Shown piece after piece: positions 19,927-29,119 of a stretch of DNA of 64,000 nucleotides. The notes beneath the pieces are model-generated. The model did not search any database, was not told where the DNA came from, and was given only the letters and a program-made list of their open reading frames with translations. Position 1 is the first letter of the stretch; the number at the start of each line of letters is the position of its first letter. The stretch lies in contig NZ_JANUXR010000004.1 of assembly GCF_024834075.1 (NCBI RefSeq), positions 124,001 through 188,000 on the forward strand, given 5' to 3'. The position numbers were made by a program, and so were the translations under genes. The stretch comes from Corynebacterium sp. HS2168-gen11. Lineage in GTDB: Bacteria > Actinomycetota > Actinomycetes > Mycobacteriales > Mycobacteriaceae.

Positions 19927-21363
19927 ATGACTCAAGCCTCATCTTTCCCCCTGCCACGCCGCCTCCTTGCCGCTTGCATGGTCGCCCTCCCCTTGCTCGT
20001 CGGAGCAGGATATTCCGTGGTCAGCGACCTTGACCCAGCAGATTCGTGGTCGGTCGGGGAAGAAGCAGAAGGTGCCCCTGCCGCATTCGACGCCAATTTG
20101 CTTGTCGACGCGCGCCGGGCAACTGGCGAGGCACAATCACAAACCGGTTTCTTAATAAGCGGCACCAAAGAACTGCTCAGTGGCGTTGATGAGATCCACG
20201 GCAAAAAAGACCAGGTTACCGGCCCTGTTGCAGCGGCTCGCGATGGGTCACGCCAGTTGAATGAAGGTCTCGTGCAGTTGCAAGCGGCTACTGGTCAATT
20301 AGGTGCTGGTGCAACGAAGGTTGCCGATGGTGTGGGACAAGCTGTGGATCAGATTGTGGGGCTGAATGCAGTGCGCGGCCAAATCCTTGGTGTGATTGAT
20401 CGCACGTTGGAAGATTGGAAGGATACGAAGGATCCTGAAAAGAAACAATTGCGTGAGCAACTTGTTGGATTCCGTGAACAAGTCGCGACCTTCGAACTCG
20501 ATGAGAATATGCGTGCACAGTTGTTGGAATTGCGCGATGGTTCCCGCGAGATCGCTAACCAGCTCCACACCCCAGGCTATGCCTACCATGATGGTATTTA
20601 TACCGCAACGAAAGGCTCGAAAGAGCTTGCCGACGGTCTGGCGCAGCTCGATGCTGGCGTTGGTGAAGCCATGCAGGGCTTAGATCAGTTACATGCTGGC
20701 GCTACCAAAATTGATGATATGGCAAAGACCACCAAGCAGCGAGTCGGGGCAATTCAACGTGCATTACCAGTTGCCCAAGCAGGTACAACAGAAGCCCAAG
20801 AAGCCGGCATTACCAAAACATTGCCGCCACTATTTGCCTTCTTTATCGCTGCCTCCTTGCTTTTAGGCGCTGCTTTGCGCAGTCGTGAACAAGCTTGGTT
20901 GAGCGGATTCGCAGCCGTGATTCTGGCAGGTATTGCTGCCGGATTGTTCAGCATTGCAGCACATGGTGTGATCGCAGCTGATATTGCATTGGTTGCCGGT
21001 ATTGCATTGGTCTTTGTTGTAGCAACGCTTTTAGCAAGCTCGGTTATAACAAAAGTATTTGGTGCTCGTGTGGGCGCGGCTGTCAGCATCGTGGGTGCAG
21101 CGATCCAGATTGCTGTGAGCGGTTGGGCTTGGCACGCAGCGTCGACAAGCGCGGCTGGTTCACTATGGTGGGCAGTTAGTGCATTGATGCCGGTGCATTA
21201 TTTCACGGCGGCGATGGTTGCAGCTGGTAATGCAGGTGGAACGCATTCGTTGATCGTGAGCTTGGCCGTGCTTGCCGGCATCACGGTGATGGGGCTGGTT
21301 GCGTTAATGATGCTCGATCGCGGGCGGAAAACGTACGTGCCGCAGGTGAGCGTGACTCAATAA
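19927..21363 (+). CDS. YhgE/Pip-like membrane protein with large extracellular coiled domain
   Basis: 478 aa. One N-terminal membrane segment (LLAACMVALPLLVGAGYSVV), a long Gln/Ala/Leu-rich exterior region (about 40-285) with repeated G-A-x-K/G-S-x-x-L-A heptads, then six C-terminal membrane segments ending in a short tail. The layout is that of YhgE/Pip (ABC-2-like) proteins, some linked to phage infection or type VII secretion. I prefer ATG 19927 (MTQASSF), with TAAATT 8 nt upstream suggesting a leaderless start; GTG at 19882 would add 15 residues. A related protein is cut at the right end of the window. Confidence 0.65.
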   Translation: MTQASSFPLPRRLLAACMVALPLLVGAGYSVVSDLDPADSWSVGEEAEGAPAAFDANLLVDARRATGEAQSQTGFLISGTKELLSGVDEIHGKKDQVTGPVAAARDGSRQLNEGLVQLQAATGQLGAGATKVADGVGQAVDQIVGLNAVRGQILGVIDRTLEDWKDTKDPEKKQLREQLVGFREQVATFELDENMRAQLLELRDGSREIANQLHTPGYAYHDGIYTATKGSKELADGLAQLDAGVGEAMQGLDQLHAGATKIDDMAKTTKQRVGAIQRALPVAQAGTTEAQEAGITKTLPPLFAFFIAASLLLGAALRSREQAWLSGFAAVILAGIAAGLFSIAAHGVIAADIALVAGIALVFVVATLLASSVITKVFGARVGAAVSIVGAAIQIAVSGWAWHAASTSAAGSLWWAVSALMPVHYFTAAMVAAGNAGGTHSLIVSLAVLAGITVMGLVALMMLDRGRKTYVPQVSVTQ

Positions 21364-21395
21364 TTCGGGCATCACGACCATTGCGTTTATATATG

Positions 21396-21434
21396 AAAAG
21401 GTCTGCATCACGGTGATGGTGATGCAGACCTTTT
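21396..21434 (+). terminator. Terminator after the extracellular-domain membrane protein
   Basis: AAAAGGTCTGCATCAC pairs with GTGATGCAGACCTTTT (over 15 bp). Symmetric A- and T-runs make it usable on both strands, so it may also stop OPT-gene transcription arriving from the other side. Confidence 0.85.
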
Positions 21435-21643
21435 GATTGTAGGAAGCACGGCTCGGTGCGTGTGCTTGGAACGCTTGGCAGGAAGCGTGGGCCCGGCAAT
21501 GTCGGACGGGAACCTGTGCTCAGCGCCTGCGCCCAGAACGCCAGCACCCGCGCCCAGCACCGCGCCAGGAAACCTACGCCCAGAACGCTGAGGAATACTC
21601 CCTCTCAACAGCCTTAGCCGCTACGCTTCCATGCGCAATTTCC

Positions 21644-23608
21644 TTAATGGAGGCTTCGTGCCCAGCGATACAAGAACGCGATCGTTGCGGCGAATCCAAT
21701 CACGCCAATGAATTCACTTGCTACGCCAAAGTCGAACAGTGCCAAGGCATCTTCTCGACCAGCCGCGCCGATAATGCCAGCATTGAGCACACCGAACAAC
21801 GATTCACCCACGATTAAGCCAGTTGCCAGCAGCGTTCCCATGCGGGTCGCGAATTCTGGGTTCGTTTGGCGCTCGGCCCACTTGTTGTAGAAGGAACCGA
21901 TGAATGCACCAATTGGAATGATCAGCGTCAAAGAAATCGGCAAGTACATGCCCATGCCAACTGCGAGGGGTGGCAAGAAGCGGGTATCACCTGAGGATTT
22001 GCGCAGGACTTCGTCAATAATGATGACAACGACACCAATAGCGGCACCAAGCCCAATTAAGCTCCAGTCCAAGGAATTACCGAAAATACCATTTGCAACC
22101 GAAGACAACAGCGATGCTTGTGGCGCTGCCAAAGCATTTTCACCAGCGCCTTCCATACCAACGAAACCAAAACCTGTCAGCATCAATTGCAGCACTGGTG
22201 GGATAATTAAGGAACCAAACAGCACACCAATAACTAAGGCGACCTGCTGCTTCCATGGGGTAGCACCCACCAACTGGCCGGTCTTTAAGTCCTGGAGGTT
22301 ATCGTTGGAAATCGTCGCAATGCCAAAGACCACTGCAGAAGTAAAGAGGGTATAGGCCACCAACGCTGGTGCATTGGTCGCAGATTCGTTTCCTGTAACG
22401 GCCTTAATAAGCAGTGCGGAGGACAAAACGACGATAATACCCACGCCAGAAATTGGCGAGTTCGAAGCACCAATCAAACCAGCCATATAACCGCAAACAG
22501 AAGCCACAATCAGGCCGATTAACAGCACAAATACCACGCTTAAGAGAATCAGTGCTGTAGTGTGGTGTGCAATTTCCGAAACGTGGACAAACAAGTAGAG
22601 CAGTGCGCCAATTGGCAGCATCGAGGCAAGAATGACTCCGATGACGATGGTAAATGGTATGTCGCGCTCGGTTAATGGCACGGTTTCACCAGCGGCACGT
22701 TTTTGGGTGGAGGTCAAAGAATCCTTAATACCTTTTGCAATCGGGACAATAATCTTCAACAGCGTCCACACAGCGGCTACGGCCATTGTGCCGGCACCAA
22801 TGAAGCGGACTTCACCAGAGAAGGTGGAGCCAATAATTGCGGAGAGTTCTTCGCCAGACTGAATCTGATCAGCAGAAAAGATTGGAAGCAGCACGCCGTA
22901 GGAGATCAAAAGACCAACGATCATCGCAATGCCAACACCAACGCCGACGAGGTGACCAACGCCAATCAGTGCTAGCGATAAGGAGCTACCAATCATGGTG
23001 CCGCCGCCGAAGATCTTAAATGGGTAAGAAACGCTGCCAGCAACTGCGCGCATGGCTGCCAGTAAGGAGAACCCTGCAGATGCTAAACCGCCCAGAATAA
23101 TAACTTTCAGGCCTTTTTGGTTTTCAGCTAAGGCTTGCGGATCGGCGTTATCGTCGCCAACTTTTAAGACTTCCGCTGCTGCCACACCTTCTGGATACGG
23201 CAGGTCAGAGCCAGTAACCATAGCTCTGCGCAGCGGGATCGAATACATCACACCTAAAACGCCGCCGATGGCACACACAGCAACGGTGGTCCAGTATGGG
23301 AAACCAGTCCAGAAGCCGATCATGACCAAGCCTGGCAGCACGAAAATAATAGCTGAGAGAGTACCTGCTGCCGAAGCGATGGTTTGCACAATATTATTTT
23401 CCACCACTGAGTGGTCGCGGAACTTGCGCAGAATCGCCATCGAAATAACAGCGGCTGGAATAGAGGTGGCAAATGTTAAACCAACCTTGAGGCCAAGATA
23501 AACATTTGCCGCAGTAAAGACAAGCGTAATCAGACCGCCAAGAATAATGCCGCGGAGTGTTAATTCGCGAACATTGCTCGTAGCGCTGGATGTGGCAATT
23601 GCGCTCAT
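21644..23608 (-). CDS. OPT-family oligopeptide/metal-chelate transporter
   Basis: 654 aa with about 15 membrane segments. Starts with RELTLRGIILGGLITLVFTAANVYLGLKVG, the N-terminal signature of OPT proteins, followed by SIPAAVISMAILR and NNIVQTIASAAGTLSA; later GLIGASNSPISGVGI. Family members take up oligopeptides or metal chelates by proton symport. Single-gene unit; the 300 bp before it contain a short hairpin but no gene. Confidence 0.9.
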   Translation of the reverse strand: MSAIATSSATSNVRELTLRGIILGGLITLVFTAANVYLGLKVGLTFATSIPAAVISMAILRKFRDHSVVENNIVQTIASAAGTLSAIIFVLPGLVMIGFWTGFPYWTTVAVCAIGGVLGVMYSIPLRRAMVTGSDLPYPEGVAAAEVLKVGDDNADPQALAENQKGLKVIILGGLASAGFSLLAAMRAVAGSVSYPFKIFGGGTMIGSSLSLALIGVGHLVGVGVGIAMIVGLLISYGVLLPIFSADQIQSGEELSAIIGSTFSGEVRFIGAGTMAVAAVWTLLKIIVPIAKGIKDSLTSTQKRAAGETVPLTERDIPFTIVIGVILASMLPIGALLYLFVHVSEIAHHTTALILLSVVFVLLIGLIVASVCGYMAGLIGASNSPISGVGIIVVLSSALLIKAVTGNESATNAPALVAYTLFTSAVVFGIATISNDNLQDLKTGQLVGATPWKQQVALVIGVLFGSLIIPPVLQLMLTGFGFVGMEGAGENALAAPQASLLSSVANGIFGNSLDWSLIGLGAAIGVVVIIIDEVLRKSSGDTRFLPPLAVGMGMYLPISLTLIIPIGAFIGSFYNKWAERQTNPEFATRMGTLLATGLIVGESLFGVLNAGIIGAAGREDALALFDFGVASEFIGVIGFAATIAFLYRWARSLH

Positions 23609-23834
23609 ACCTAAAGCTTTTCCTTTCTCATATAACGTGAATATAACTGCATTTCATACTTCGTTTCATACCAATATTGCAGGTCGTGAAATATAAAATG
23701 CCGCCTTTAACAGGCGAGCTAATGAAAAAATCCTAAACGGTGAGATAGCTGCTGTCTAGGTTCTTCGTTGGATGAGAAAGTCGCGTAAACAACCGCAAAT
23801 TTATAAAAGACAAAGCTTAATCGCCATCTTGCAT

Positions 23835-23844
23835 GCTTGACGAC
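23835..23844 (+). repeat. CTTGACGACG dispersed word, copy 3
   Basis: Intergenic between the OPT and adenylate cyclase genes. The surrounding 26 bp (23821-23846, CGCCATCTTGCATG then the word and CC) are identical to copy 5 at 30752-30777. Confidence 0.55.
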
Positions 23845-23904
23845 GCCAACCGCATCCACCAAAAGTGTGATGGAGTGGACAATAATAAGGTGGTTTTGTG
23901 AAGC

Positions 23905-25428
23905 TTAGGAACGATCTGCCAGTGTTGGGCGAATGGGCCGTGCGAGTTGCGTCATGAGATTACGGCCGCGTAGCTCGACAGATTTCATTAAGGTCCATCG
24001 TGCGCGTTCTGCCTCATTGGCGCGTTGCAAGGTAGAAGCATTGGTAATCACACGACCTGGTGTATCTTTCGCAATTTCGGTCAGTCGCGCTGCAGTATTC
24101 ACTGCATCGCCAATGACCGTATATTCAAAGCGATCATGACCACCGATATGGCCAGCCACCACATGGCCTGCAGCGACACCAATGCCTGCTTGTAGTCGCA
24201 TGCCTTTTAATTCCAGACGCAATTCTCGCGCTGCGGCGAGGGCGTGGCTGGTAGCGTCGGTAAGCGAAATAGGTGCGCCAAAGACAGCAAGTGCGGCATC
24301 GCCTTGGAACTTATTAATAACGCCCTTGTTGCGGTGGACGACATCAACGACGTGTTCAAAGAAACGATTGAGCTCGGCGACTACTTCTTCGGGATCATGT
24401 TGCACAGCAAAGGTGGTTGAGCCAATCACGTCGACAAAGATTACGGCGACTTCGCGATCCTCGCCGCCAAGTTCAGGGCGTTCCTCTAAAGCGCGCCGGG
24501 CTACCTCGACGCCGACATAGCGGCCGAAAATATCGCGGACACGCTGACGTTCGCGGAGGCCGCGCATCATTTCATTGAAACCTGCCTGCAGCACGCCGAT
24601 TTCCGAACCATCATAAATATCGACCTCGACATTTAATTCGCCACGGCGGACGCGATTAATTGCGCTTTGGAGTTCTTGGATTGGATCAACCACGCTGATG
24701 ACGACCAAACTAACGCCTAGAAATCCCACGCCAAGGGCGATCGCGCATAATGCGATGACGCTGGGCATGAGGGCATCGAGATCGCCAACAAAAAACCCGC
24801 GAGTATGGCCGCGTAGCAAGAATAAGATACCCACGATTGGGACAGCTGAGGTTAAAAGCCACGTCATATGCAGACGCTGGCTAATCGGTGGCTCCAGCGT
24901 AGAGTCTTCGAATCGGCGAGCTAGGGCAGCTGCCGCGAGTGGGCGCACCAAACGCTCGGCTTCCAGATACGTAAGCAGCACCATCATTAAGCCAGTTAAG
25001 GTTGTGGCTACCCCAATAACGGTGGCCAGTGATTGCGAAATCCGCGCAGTGCTGATGGTGACAATGGCAATACCGATTGCCCAGAAACCAGCTGTTAATG
25101 CAGTTTGATACAGCGGAATGCGCATGACCAGATTGCGCACCATATTTCGGTCGTGGTGTTGCGGATGAAATTGCCAGTCGAGGACTGGTCGGAATAGGAA
25201 AAATGTCAGTACGATGCCGGATAAGGATGCTGCGACTAGGTAGTACCAGCCTAAGGCGGCGAAGCCTGGGTGAGTGGTGAATACAGAAAAAGACTTCAGT
25301 GGTAGCAGGTATTTGACAAAGAGCATGACGCCAATAGCTGCCACAATGTTTGTGCCAAGGATGGTCGCTACATACGCTGGCCACGATGACTGAAGAAGCC
25401 AGCGAAGACTTCGCCAAAATTTCTGCAT
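23905..25428 (-). CDS. cyaB: Membrane-bound class III adenylate cyclase
   Basis: 507 aa from the ATG at 25428 (MQKFWRSLRWLL), preceded by AGGGA; the longer in-frame extension would run into holB and is rejected. Six membrane segments occupy the first 320 residues, a HAMP linker follows (VDPIQELQSAINRVRRGELN), then the cyclase domain: metal Asp in FVDVIGSTTF, substrate-specifying Lys and second Asp in NKFQGDAALA, and YTVIGDAVNTAARL with the Asn/Arg transition-state pair. It makes cAMP, the ligand of the CRP-type regulator GlxR in this genus. Divergent from holB with 60 bp between them. Confidence 0.92.
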   Translation of the reverse strand: MQKFWRSLRWLLQSSWPAYVATILGTNIVAAIGVMLFVKYLLPLKSFSVFTTHPGFAALGWYYLVAASLSGIVLTFFLFRPVLDWQFHPQHHDRNMVRNLVMRIPLYQTALTAGFWAIGIAIVTISTARISQSLATVIGVATTLTGLMMVLLTYLEAERLVRPLAAAALARRFEDSTLEPPISQRLHMTWLLTSAVPIVGILFLLRGHTRGFFVGDLDALMPSVIALCAIALGVGFLGVSLVVISVVDPIQELQSAINRVRRGELNVEVDIYDGSEIGVLQAGFNEMMRGLRERQRVRDIFGRYVGVEVARRALEERPELGGEDREVAVIFVDVIGSTTFAVQHDPEEVVAELNRFFEHVVDVVHRNKGVINKFQGDAALAVFGAPISLTDATSHALAAARELRLELKGMRLQAGIGVAAGHVVAGHIGGHDRFEYTVIGDAVNTAARLTEIAKDTPGRVITNASTLQRANEAERARWTLMKSVELRGRNLMTQLARPIRPTLADRS

Positions 25429-25488
25429 GATCCCTAGCTTAACCACGTTGCTACCTAAAATGTTGCAAGACCTAATAATCTTAATGGT

Positions 25489-26679
25489 GTGACTGAAGAT
25501 ATCTTCGCCCAAATGGGTGTAACTGACCGTGTTGCCAACGAGCTTCGCGCCGCCGCAACTGCCGCACGACAAGGCACGATGAGTAGTGCTATGACGCATG
25601 CTTGGCTTTTTACTGGCCCACCCGGATCGGGACGCTCCATTGCCGCCCTTGCGTTCGCCGCCGCGCTGGAATGTGTGGGACCAGTCGTTGGCTGTGGCAC
25701 CTGCGTGCAATGTACAAAAGTGTTACGCAATGCCCACGCTGATGTGATCCACATTGTGCCGCGAGAGCTTTCGATTGGTGTGGAATCGATGCGACGCAAC
25801 GTGGTAGAGCCTGCCGCGATGATGCCAACCGTTGGAAAGTGGCGCGTAGTTATTCTTGACGACGCTGACCGTTTGACTGAAGCCAGTGCAAACGCACTTT
25901 TGAAAACGGTAGAAGAACCACCAGCACATACGGTCATTATGCTGTGCGCCCCATCCACTGACCCAGAAGAGGTGATTCCAACTTTGGTTTCACGTTCACG
26001 GCACGTGTATGTTGCACTGCCAACACGTGCAGAAGTGAGTGCGATTTTACAGCGCGAAGGAATCTCAGAGCGTATTGCAGATTTGGCGGCGGCTGCCACT
26101 GGTAACCATATTGGTCGTGCGCGTCATTTGGCCACTAATACCGAAGCACAGCAACGTCGGGCAGAAATTTTGTATCTGCCTGAGTTGATTAGCCAAGGTG
26201 ATGTGGCGTTTCAGGCAGTGACTGATTTGATTAAGCGTGCGAAAGAGTTTGCATTGCATACGCTTGCTGCGGAAAACGAGCGGGAGATGGAAAAGCTGCG
26301 TATATCTTTAGGTATGGGTGCGAAAGGGAAAGGTGCACAGAAAGCTCTTTCGGGTTCGGCGTCGCAAATCAAAGAACTTGAAAAATTACAAAAGAAGCGT
26401 GAAACGCGCGCGGTGCGTGATGTTTTGGATATGCAGTTAGTCGACTTGATGGGATTGTATCGGGATGCTTTGATGCTGGCCACGGGGACAGAGTTGGCTT
26501 TGATGCATCCGGATATGGATAAAATTACTGAAAAACTACGGAAATATGATGCTGATGCGCTTTTATCATGTATTGAGGCGATTCAGCTGTGTCGTGATGC
26601 ATTAACGAAGAATGTGCGACCAGAAACCGCAATGGATGCGATGGTTGGCAAGATCCGGAAGGCGATAAAACCACAGTAG
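25489..26679 (+). CDS. holB: DNA polymerase III delta' subunit
   Basis: 396 aa. AAA+ clamp-loader subunit: Walker A GPPGSGRS near residue 43, zinc-binding Cys cluster (CVGPVVGCGTCVQC), Walker B-like VVILDDADRLTEASANALLKT, then a C-terminal collar domain. The sensor-1 motif reads VSRSRHV. It opens the sliding clamp together with delta and tau/gamma. GTG start at 25489; TAATCT at 25476-25481 stands 7 nt before it and no ribosome site is seen, so a leaderless mRNA is likely. tRNA-Thr follows. Confidence 0.93.
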   Translation: MTEDIFAQMGVTDRVANELRAAATAARQGTMSSAMTHAWLFTGPPGSGRSIAALAFAAALECVGPVVGCGTCVQCTKVLRNAHADVIHIVPRELSIGVESMRRNVVEPAAMMPTVGKWRVVILDDADRLTEASANALLKTVEEPPAHTVIMLCAPSTDPEEVIPTLVSRSRHVYVALPTRAEVSAILQREGISERIADLAAAATGNHIGRARHLATNTEAQQRRAEILYLPELISQGDVAFQAVTDLIKRAKEFALHTLAAENEREMEKLRISLGMGAKGKGAQKALSGSASQIKELEKLQKKRETRAVRDVLDMQLVDLMGLYRDALMLATGTELALMHPDMDKITEKLRKYDADALLSCIEAIQLCRDALTKNVRPETAMDAMVGKIRKAIKPQ

Positions 26680-26745
26680 AGGCCTCAATTTGTAGAAGTA
26701 TAGGGGTGATCATGTATGATCACTGTCGAGGAGTTTACTTCTTGC

Positions 26746-26821
26746 GCCGCCTTAGCTCAGTCGGTAGAGCATTTCACTCGTAATGAAAAGGTCGCGAGTT
26801 CGATTCTCGCAGGCGGCTCCA
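26746..26821 (+). tRNA. tRNA-Thr (anticodon CGT)
   Basis: 76 nt. Acceptor GCCGCCT pairs with AGGCGGC, discriminator T and encoded CCA. D arm TTAGCTCAGTCGGTAGAGCA; anticodon stem TTTCA/TGAAA with loop CTCGTAA, giving CGT, which reads ACG; T arm GCGAG-TTCGATT-CTCGC. Confidence 0.97.
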
Positions 26822-26823
26822 CG

Positions 26824-26860
26824 AAACACCAGCTAAAACATACTTTTAGCAGGTGTTTTT
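26824..26860 (+). terminator. tRNA-Thr terminator
   Basis: AAACACC-A-GCTAAAA pairs with TTTTAGC-A-GGTGTTT around CATAC, followed by TTT. Confidence 0.85.
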
Positions 26861-27096
26861 CTTATGTGACCGTCTTTTTACTTGTTGCCAGTTGTTGCAG
26901 GTCGTCACTTCTCACACCGAGCAGAGACCGAGCAGAGACCGAGCAAGGCTGCGGTTGTCGAGCATCACAACAACTGGCGGAGTTCGCCCATTGGCCTAGT
27001 AGTTCGCCCATGCGCGTACGCTGATACCACAGTGTTCGGAGCAGTTTACGCCTTACCAGAGGCGTTTACCAGTAGTTTCGTCAACGATGATTGGGA

Positions 27097-27243
27097 TCAT
27101 TGAGGATTTTTCCCTGATCGGTCGATGGCGTAGCCGATTCCTGCGAATGCGGGAAGCCATAGTAGGCTGCCGCCGCTTGAGATTGTAATAACGGCTATAC
27201 CGAGTCCCATGAGTGTAAATAGCATGTTTTTCTCATTTCTCAT
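27097..27243 (-). CDS. Tiny hydrophobic protein, unknown function
   Basis: 48 aa from ATG 27243 (MRNEKNMLFTLMGLGIAV). Two hydrophobic stretches separated by SSGGS, then a polar end (GYAIDRSGKNPQ), as in small membrane proteins of corynebacteria. The ribosome site is weak; a second ATG at 27225 would leave 42 aa. I do not recognise a family. Confidence 0.5.
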   Translation of the reverse strand: MRNEKNMLFTLMGLGIAVITISSGGSLLWLPAFAGIGYAIDRSGKNPQ

Positions 27244-27380
27244 TGTGCAGTGTGGAAGAAAGCCCTCGCACATAGCTTTAGCAGGCAATTGACTCTTTAC
27301 ATTTTAGTAGCGTCAAGACATTGTTGTTTGATGGATTTCGGCAAGATCGTATCAAGTGGTTGAGTAGATTTTTGCCAAAG

Positions 27381-27390
27381 CTTGACGACG
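27381..27390 (+). repeat. CTTGACGACG dispersed word, copy 4
   Basis: Intergenic, 92 bp before the first gene of the tandem array, in the context AAAGCTTGACGACGCAGCCG. Confidence 0.5.
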
Positions 27391-27472
27391 CAGCCGCCTC
27401 CCTCAGATAAGACGGACCAGCATCGCGTCCATGGTGTTACAGTAAAAAATAAATAATTCGATGGAGGTGCAG

Positions 27473-27781
27473 ATGATGATACCTAAACCCTTGTCTGAGC
27501 GTGTTGCGGAGGCGGCTCGACCACCAGCAGAGGTGGGAAGAGAGGGTATTATGCCAGAGCTTTTCCTTGAGGTGCTTCTTGATGATCTGGTTAAAACTCA
27601 TGCTTGGCTTCAACGTGACTTAAAAGAGCCGTTTTTAGCATTGTGGGTCAATGAACCAGAATTTGATGATCCAGATATTAAAGAACCCATTGAAAAGATG
27701 GCGTATGAGAATCTTCGTGTGTTTGCGGCTATGGATCCAGTGGTGGATTTGGAAAGCCTTCGCGAACCGAAGACCACGTAA
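27473..27781 (+). CDS. Array paralogue 1, small acidic protein of unknown function
   Basis: 102 aa from the ATG at 27473 (or 27476) after GGAGG. All six paralogues share the core LDDLVxxHAWLQRDLKEPFL with WVNEPEFD, and the end AAMDPVVDLESLREP; the segment after AARPP varies. No signal peptide or membrane segment; net charge is negative. I know no family with this pattern. Size, acidity and gene multiplicity recall immunity proteins, which is inference only. This first unit has only the last nine codons of the upstream relic. Confidence 0.75.
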   Translation: MMIPKPLSERVAEAARPPAEVGREGIMPELFLEVLLDDLVKTHAWLQRDLKEPFLALWVNEPEFDDPDIKEPIEKMAYENLRVFAAMDPVVDLESLREPKTT

Positions 27782-27798
27782 CAATTACGTTTGTGTGT

Positions 27799-27835
27799 AA
27801 CCCCAGTTTCCCTGATGTGCGGGAGCTGGGGTTTT
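27799..27835 (+). terminator. Terminator of array unit 1
   Basis: AACCCCAG pairs with CTGGGGTT around a loop containing CCC/GGG, then TTTT. Confidence 0.7.
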
Positions 27836-27868
27836 GTGGTTTCACACATGATGCTTAAGTTCAAGTGA

Positions 27869-28060
27869 TCGTGGAAACACCTTACTCAAATTAAGGTGCT
27901 TATACGTGGGAATACCGAGAAATATGATTCTCGAATATTGAAAATCAACTCAGTATATCCAACACGTGGACAAGGGGTATCAGAAGTGTCGGAAGGTAAT
28001 ACAATACAAATGAAAGCTTTCGACAGAGGTGAAGACGATGGATCCTGGTATTTTAGTTAA
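27869..28060 (+). pseudogene. Relic coding end upstream of array gene 2
   Basis: An open frame of 63 codons (SWKHLTQIKVLIRGNTEKYD, then RILKINSVYPTRGQGVSEV, to the end GEDDGSWYFS) begins directly after a stop codon and has no good start. It reads like the C-terminus of a larger protein. Its stop lies 23 nt inside gene 2, an overlap as in coupled gene pairs. Confidence 0.5.
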
Positions 28061-28337
28061 GCGCGTTGCTGCTGAGGCTCAACCACCAGCAACGTTGGGA
28101 AATGCAATTCCGGTTTTTTTTCTTGAGACTCTTCTTGATGATTTGGTTGAATCTCATGCTTGGCTTCAACGTGACTTAAAAGAGCCGTTTTTAGCATTGT
28201 GGGTTAATGAACCAGAATTTGATAATCCGGATCTTGAAGAGCCCGTTGAAAGGATTACTTATAATAATCTTTTTGTGTTTGCGGCTATGGATCCGGTGGT
28301 GGATTTGGAAAGCCTTCGCGAACCGAAGACCACGTAA
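28038..28337 (+). CDS. Array paralogue 2, small acidic protein of unknown function
   Basis: 99 aa. Starts MDPGILVKRVAAEAQPPATL, so its N-terminus differs from genes 1, 3 and 6, while the core and C-terminus are shared. ATG 28038 follows AGAGGTGAAG; TACAAT at 28000-28005 could be the -10. Codons for PVFFLET run over eight T in a row. Nearly identical to paralogue 5. Confidence 0.75.
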   Translation: MDPGILVKRVAAEAQPPATLGNAIPVFFLETLLDDLVESHAWLQRDLKEPFLALWVNEPEFDNPDLEEPVERITYNNLFVFAAMDPVVDLESLREPKTT

Positions 28338-28354
28338 CAATTACATTTGCACGT

Positions 28355-28391
28355 AACCCCAGTTTCCCTGATGTGCGGGAGCTGGGGTTTT
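28355..28391 (+). terminator. Terminator of array unit 2
   Basis: Same AACCCCAG/CTGGGGTT hairpin with TTTT as in unit 1. Confidence 0.7.
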
Positions 28392-28406
28392 GTGGTCTCA
28401 CGCACG

Positions 28407-28592
28407 ATGGAGATTCCTGATAAGGACACGATCGAATTAGTGTTTATACGTGGGAATACGAAGAAATATGATCCTCGAATATTGAAAATAAACTCAGTAT
28501 ATCCAGCACGTGGACAAGGGGTATCAGAAGTGTCGGAAGGTAATAGAATAAAAATAAAAAATTTCGATGGAGGTGCAGATGATGATACCTAA
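28407..28592 (+). pseudogene. Relic coding end upstream of array gene 3
   Basis: 61 codons, the only copy with an ATG (MEIPDKDTIELVFIRGNTKK), but without a ribosome site. Contains KINSVYPARGQGVSEVSEG and ends GGADDDT; the TAA lies inside the start region of gene 3 (14-nt overlap). It could be a short real protein or the tail of a lost gene. Confidence 0.5.
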
Positions 28593-28887
28593 ACCCTTGT
28601 CTGAGCGTATTGTGGAGGCGGCTCGACCACCAATTGTCTGGAGACAAGAAGATGAAGCCCCAGATTATTTCGTTCATGTGCTTCTTGATGACCTGGTTAA
28701 AGCTCATGCTTGGGTTCCGCGTGAATTAAAAGAGCCGTTTTTAGCAGGGTGGATAAACGACGGGATACATGATAATCCGGATATTGAAGACCCCATTGAA
28801 AAGATTGCGTATGATAATCTGCTTGCGTTTGCGGCTATGGATCCAGTGGTGGATTTGGAAAGCCTTCGCGAACCGAAGAATTCATAG
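28579..28887 (+). CDS. Array paralogue 3, small acidic protein of unknown function
   Basis: 102 aa (start ATG 28579 or 28582). The most divergent central part: IVWRQEDEAPDYFVHVLL and FLAGWINDGIHDNPDIED. It keeps HAWVPRELKEPF, shared with paralogue 6, and the common C-terminus with the ending REPKNS. Confidence 0.75.
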   Translation: MMIPKPLSERIVEAARPPIVWRQEDEAPDYFVHVLLDDLVKAHAWVPRELKEPFLAGWINDGIHDNPDIEDPIEKIAYDNLLAFAAMDPVVDLESLREPKNS

Positions 28888-28904
28888 CCTGCAGGTTTGT
28901 GCGT

Positions 28905-28941
28905 AACCCCAGTTTCCCTGATGTATGGGAGCTGGGGTTTT
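28905..28941 (+). terminator. Terminator of array unit 3
   Basis: Same AACCCCAG/CTGGGGTT hairpin followed by TTTT. Confidence 0.7.
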
Positions 28942-28956
28942 GTGATCTCACACACG

Positions 28957-29119
28957 ATAGCATTAGTGCTTATACGTGGGAATACGAAGAAATATGATCC
29001 TCGAATATTGAAAATAAACTCAGCATATCCAACACGTGGACAAAGAGCTATCAGAAGTATTGGAAGGTAATAGAATAAAAATAAAAAATTTCGATGGAGG
29101 CACAGATGACGAAACCTAA
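28957..29119 (+). pseudogene. Frameshifted relic upstream of array gene 4
   Basis: Begins IALVLIRGNTKKYDPRILK like the intact copies, but at the GQ codons it reads CAAAGAGCTATC in place of CAAGGGGTATC, a one-base gain that leads to a stop after about 14 codons (RAIRSIGR). Confidence 0.6.

Noticed and set aside
26900..26950. Short direct repeats GAGCAGAGACC after tRNA-Thr as an integration scar.
   Set aside because: Only two to three copies of about 12 bp and no copy of the tRNA 3' end nearby, so no attachment site is supported.
28347..28406. Upstream extension of the relic before array gene 3 through the terminator.
   Set aside because: The added codons are just the translated terminator hairpin of unit 2, repeated in every unit and stopped in most; not coding.
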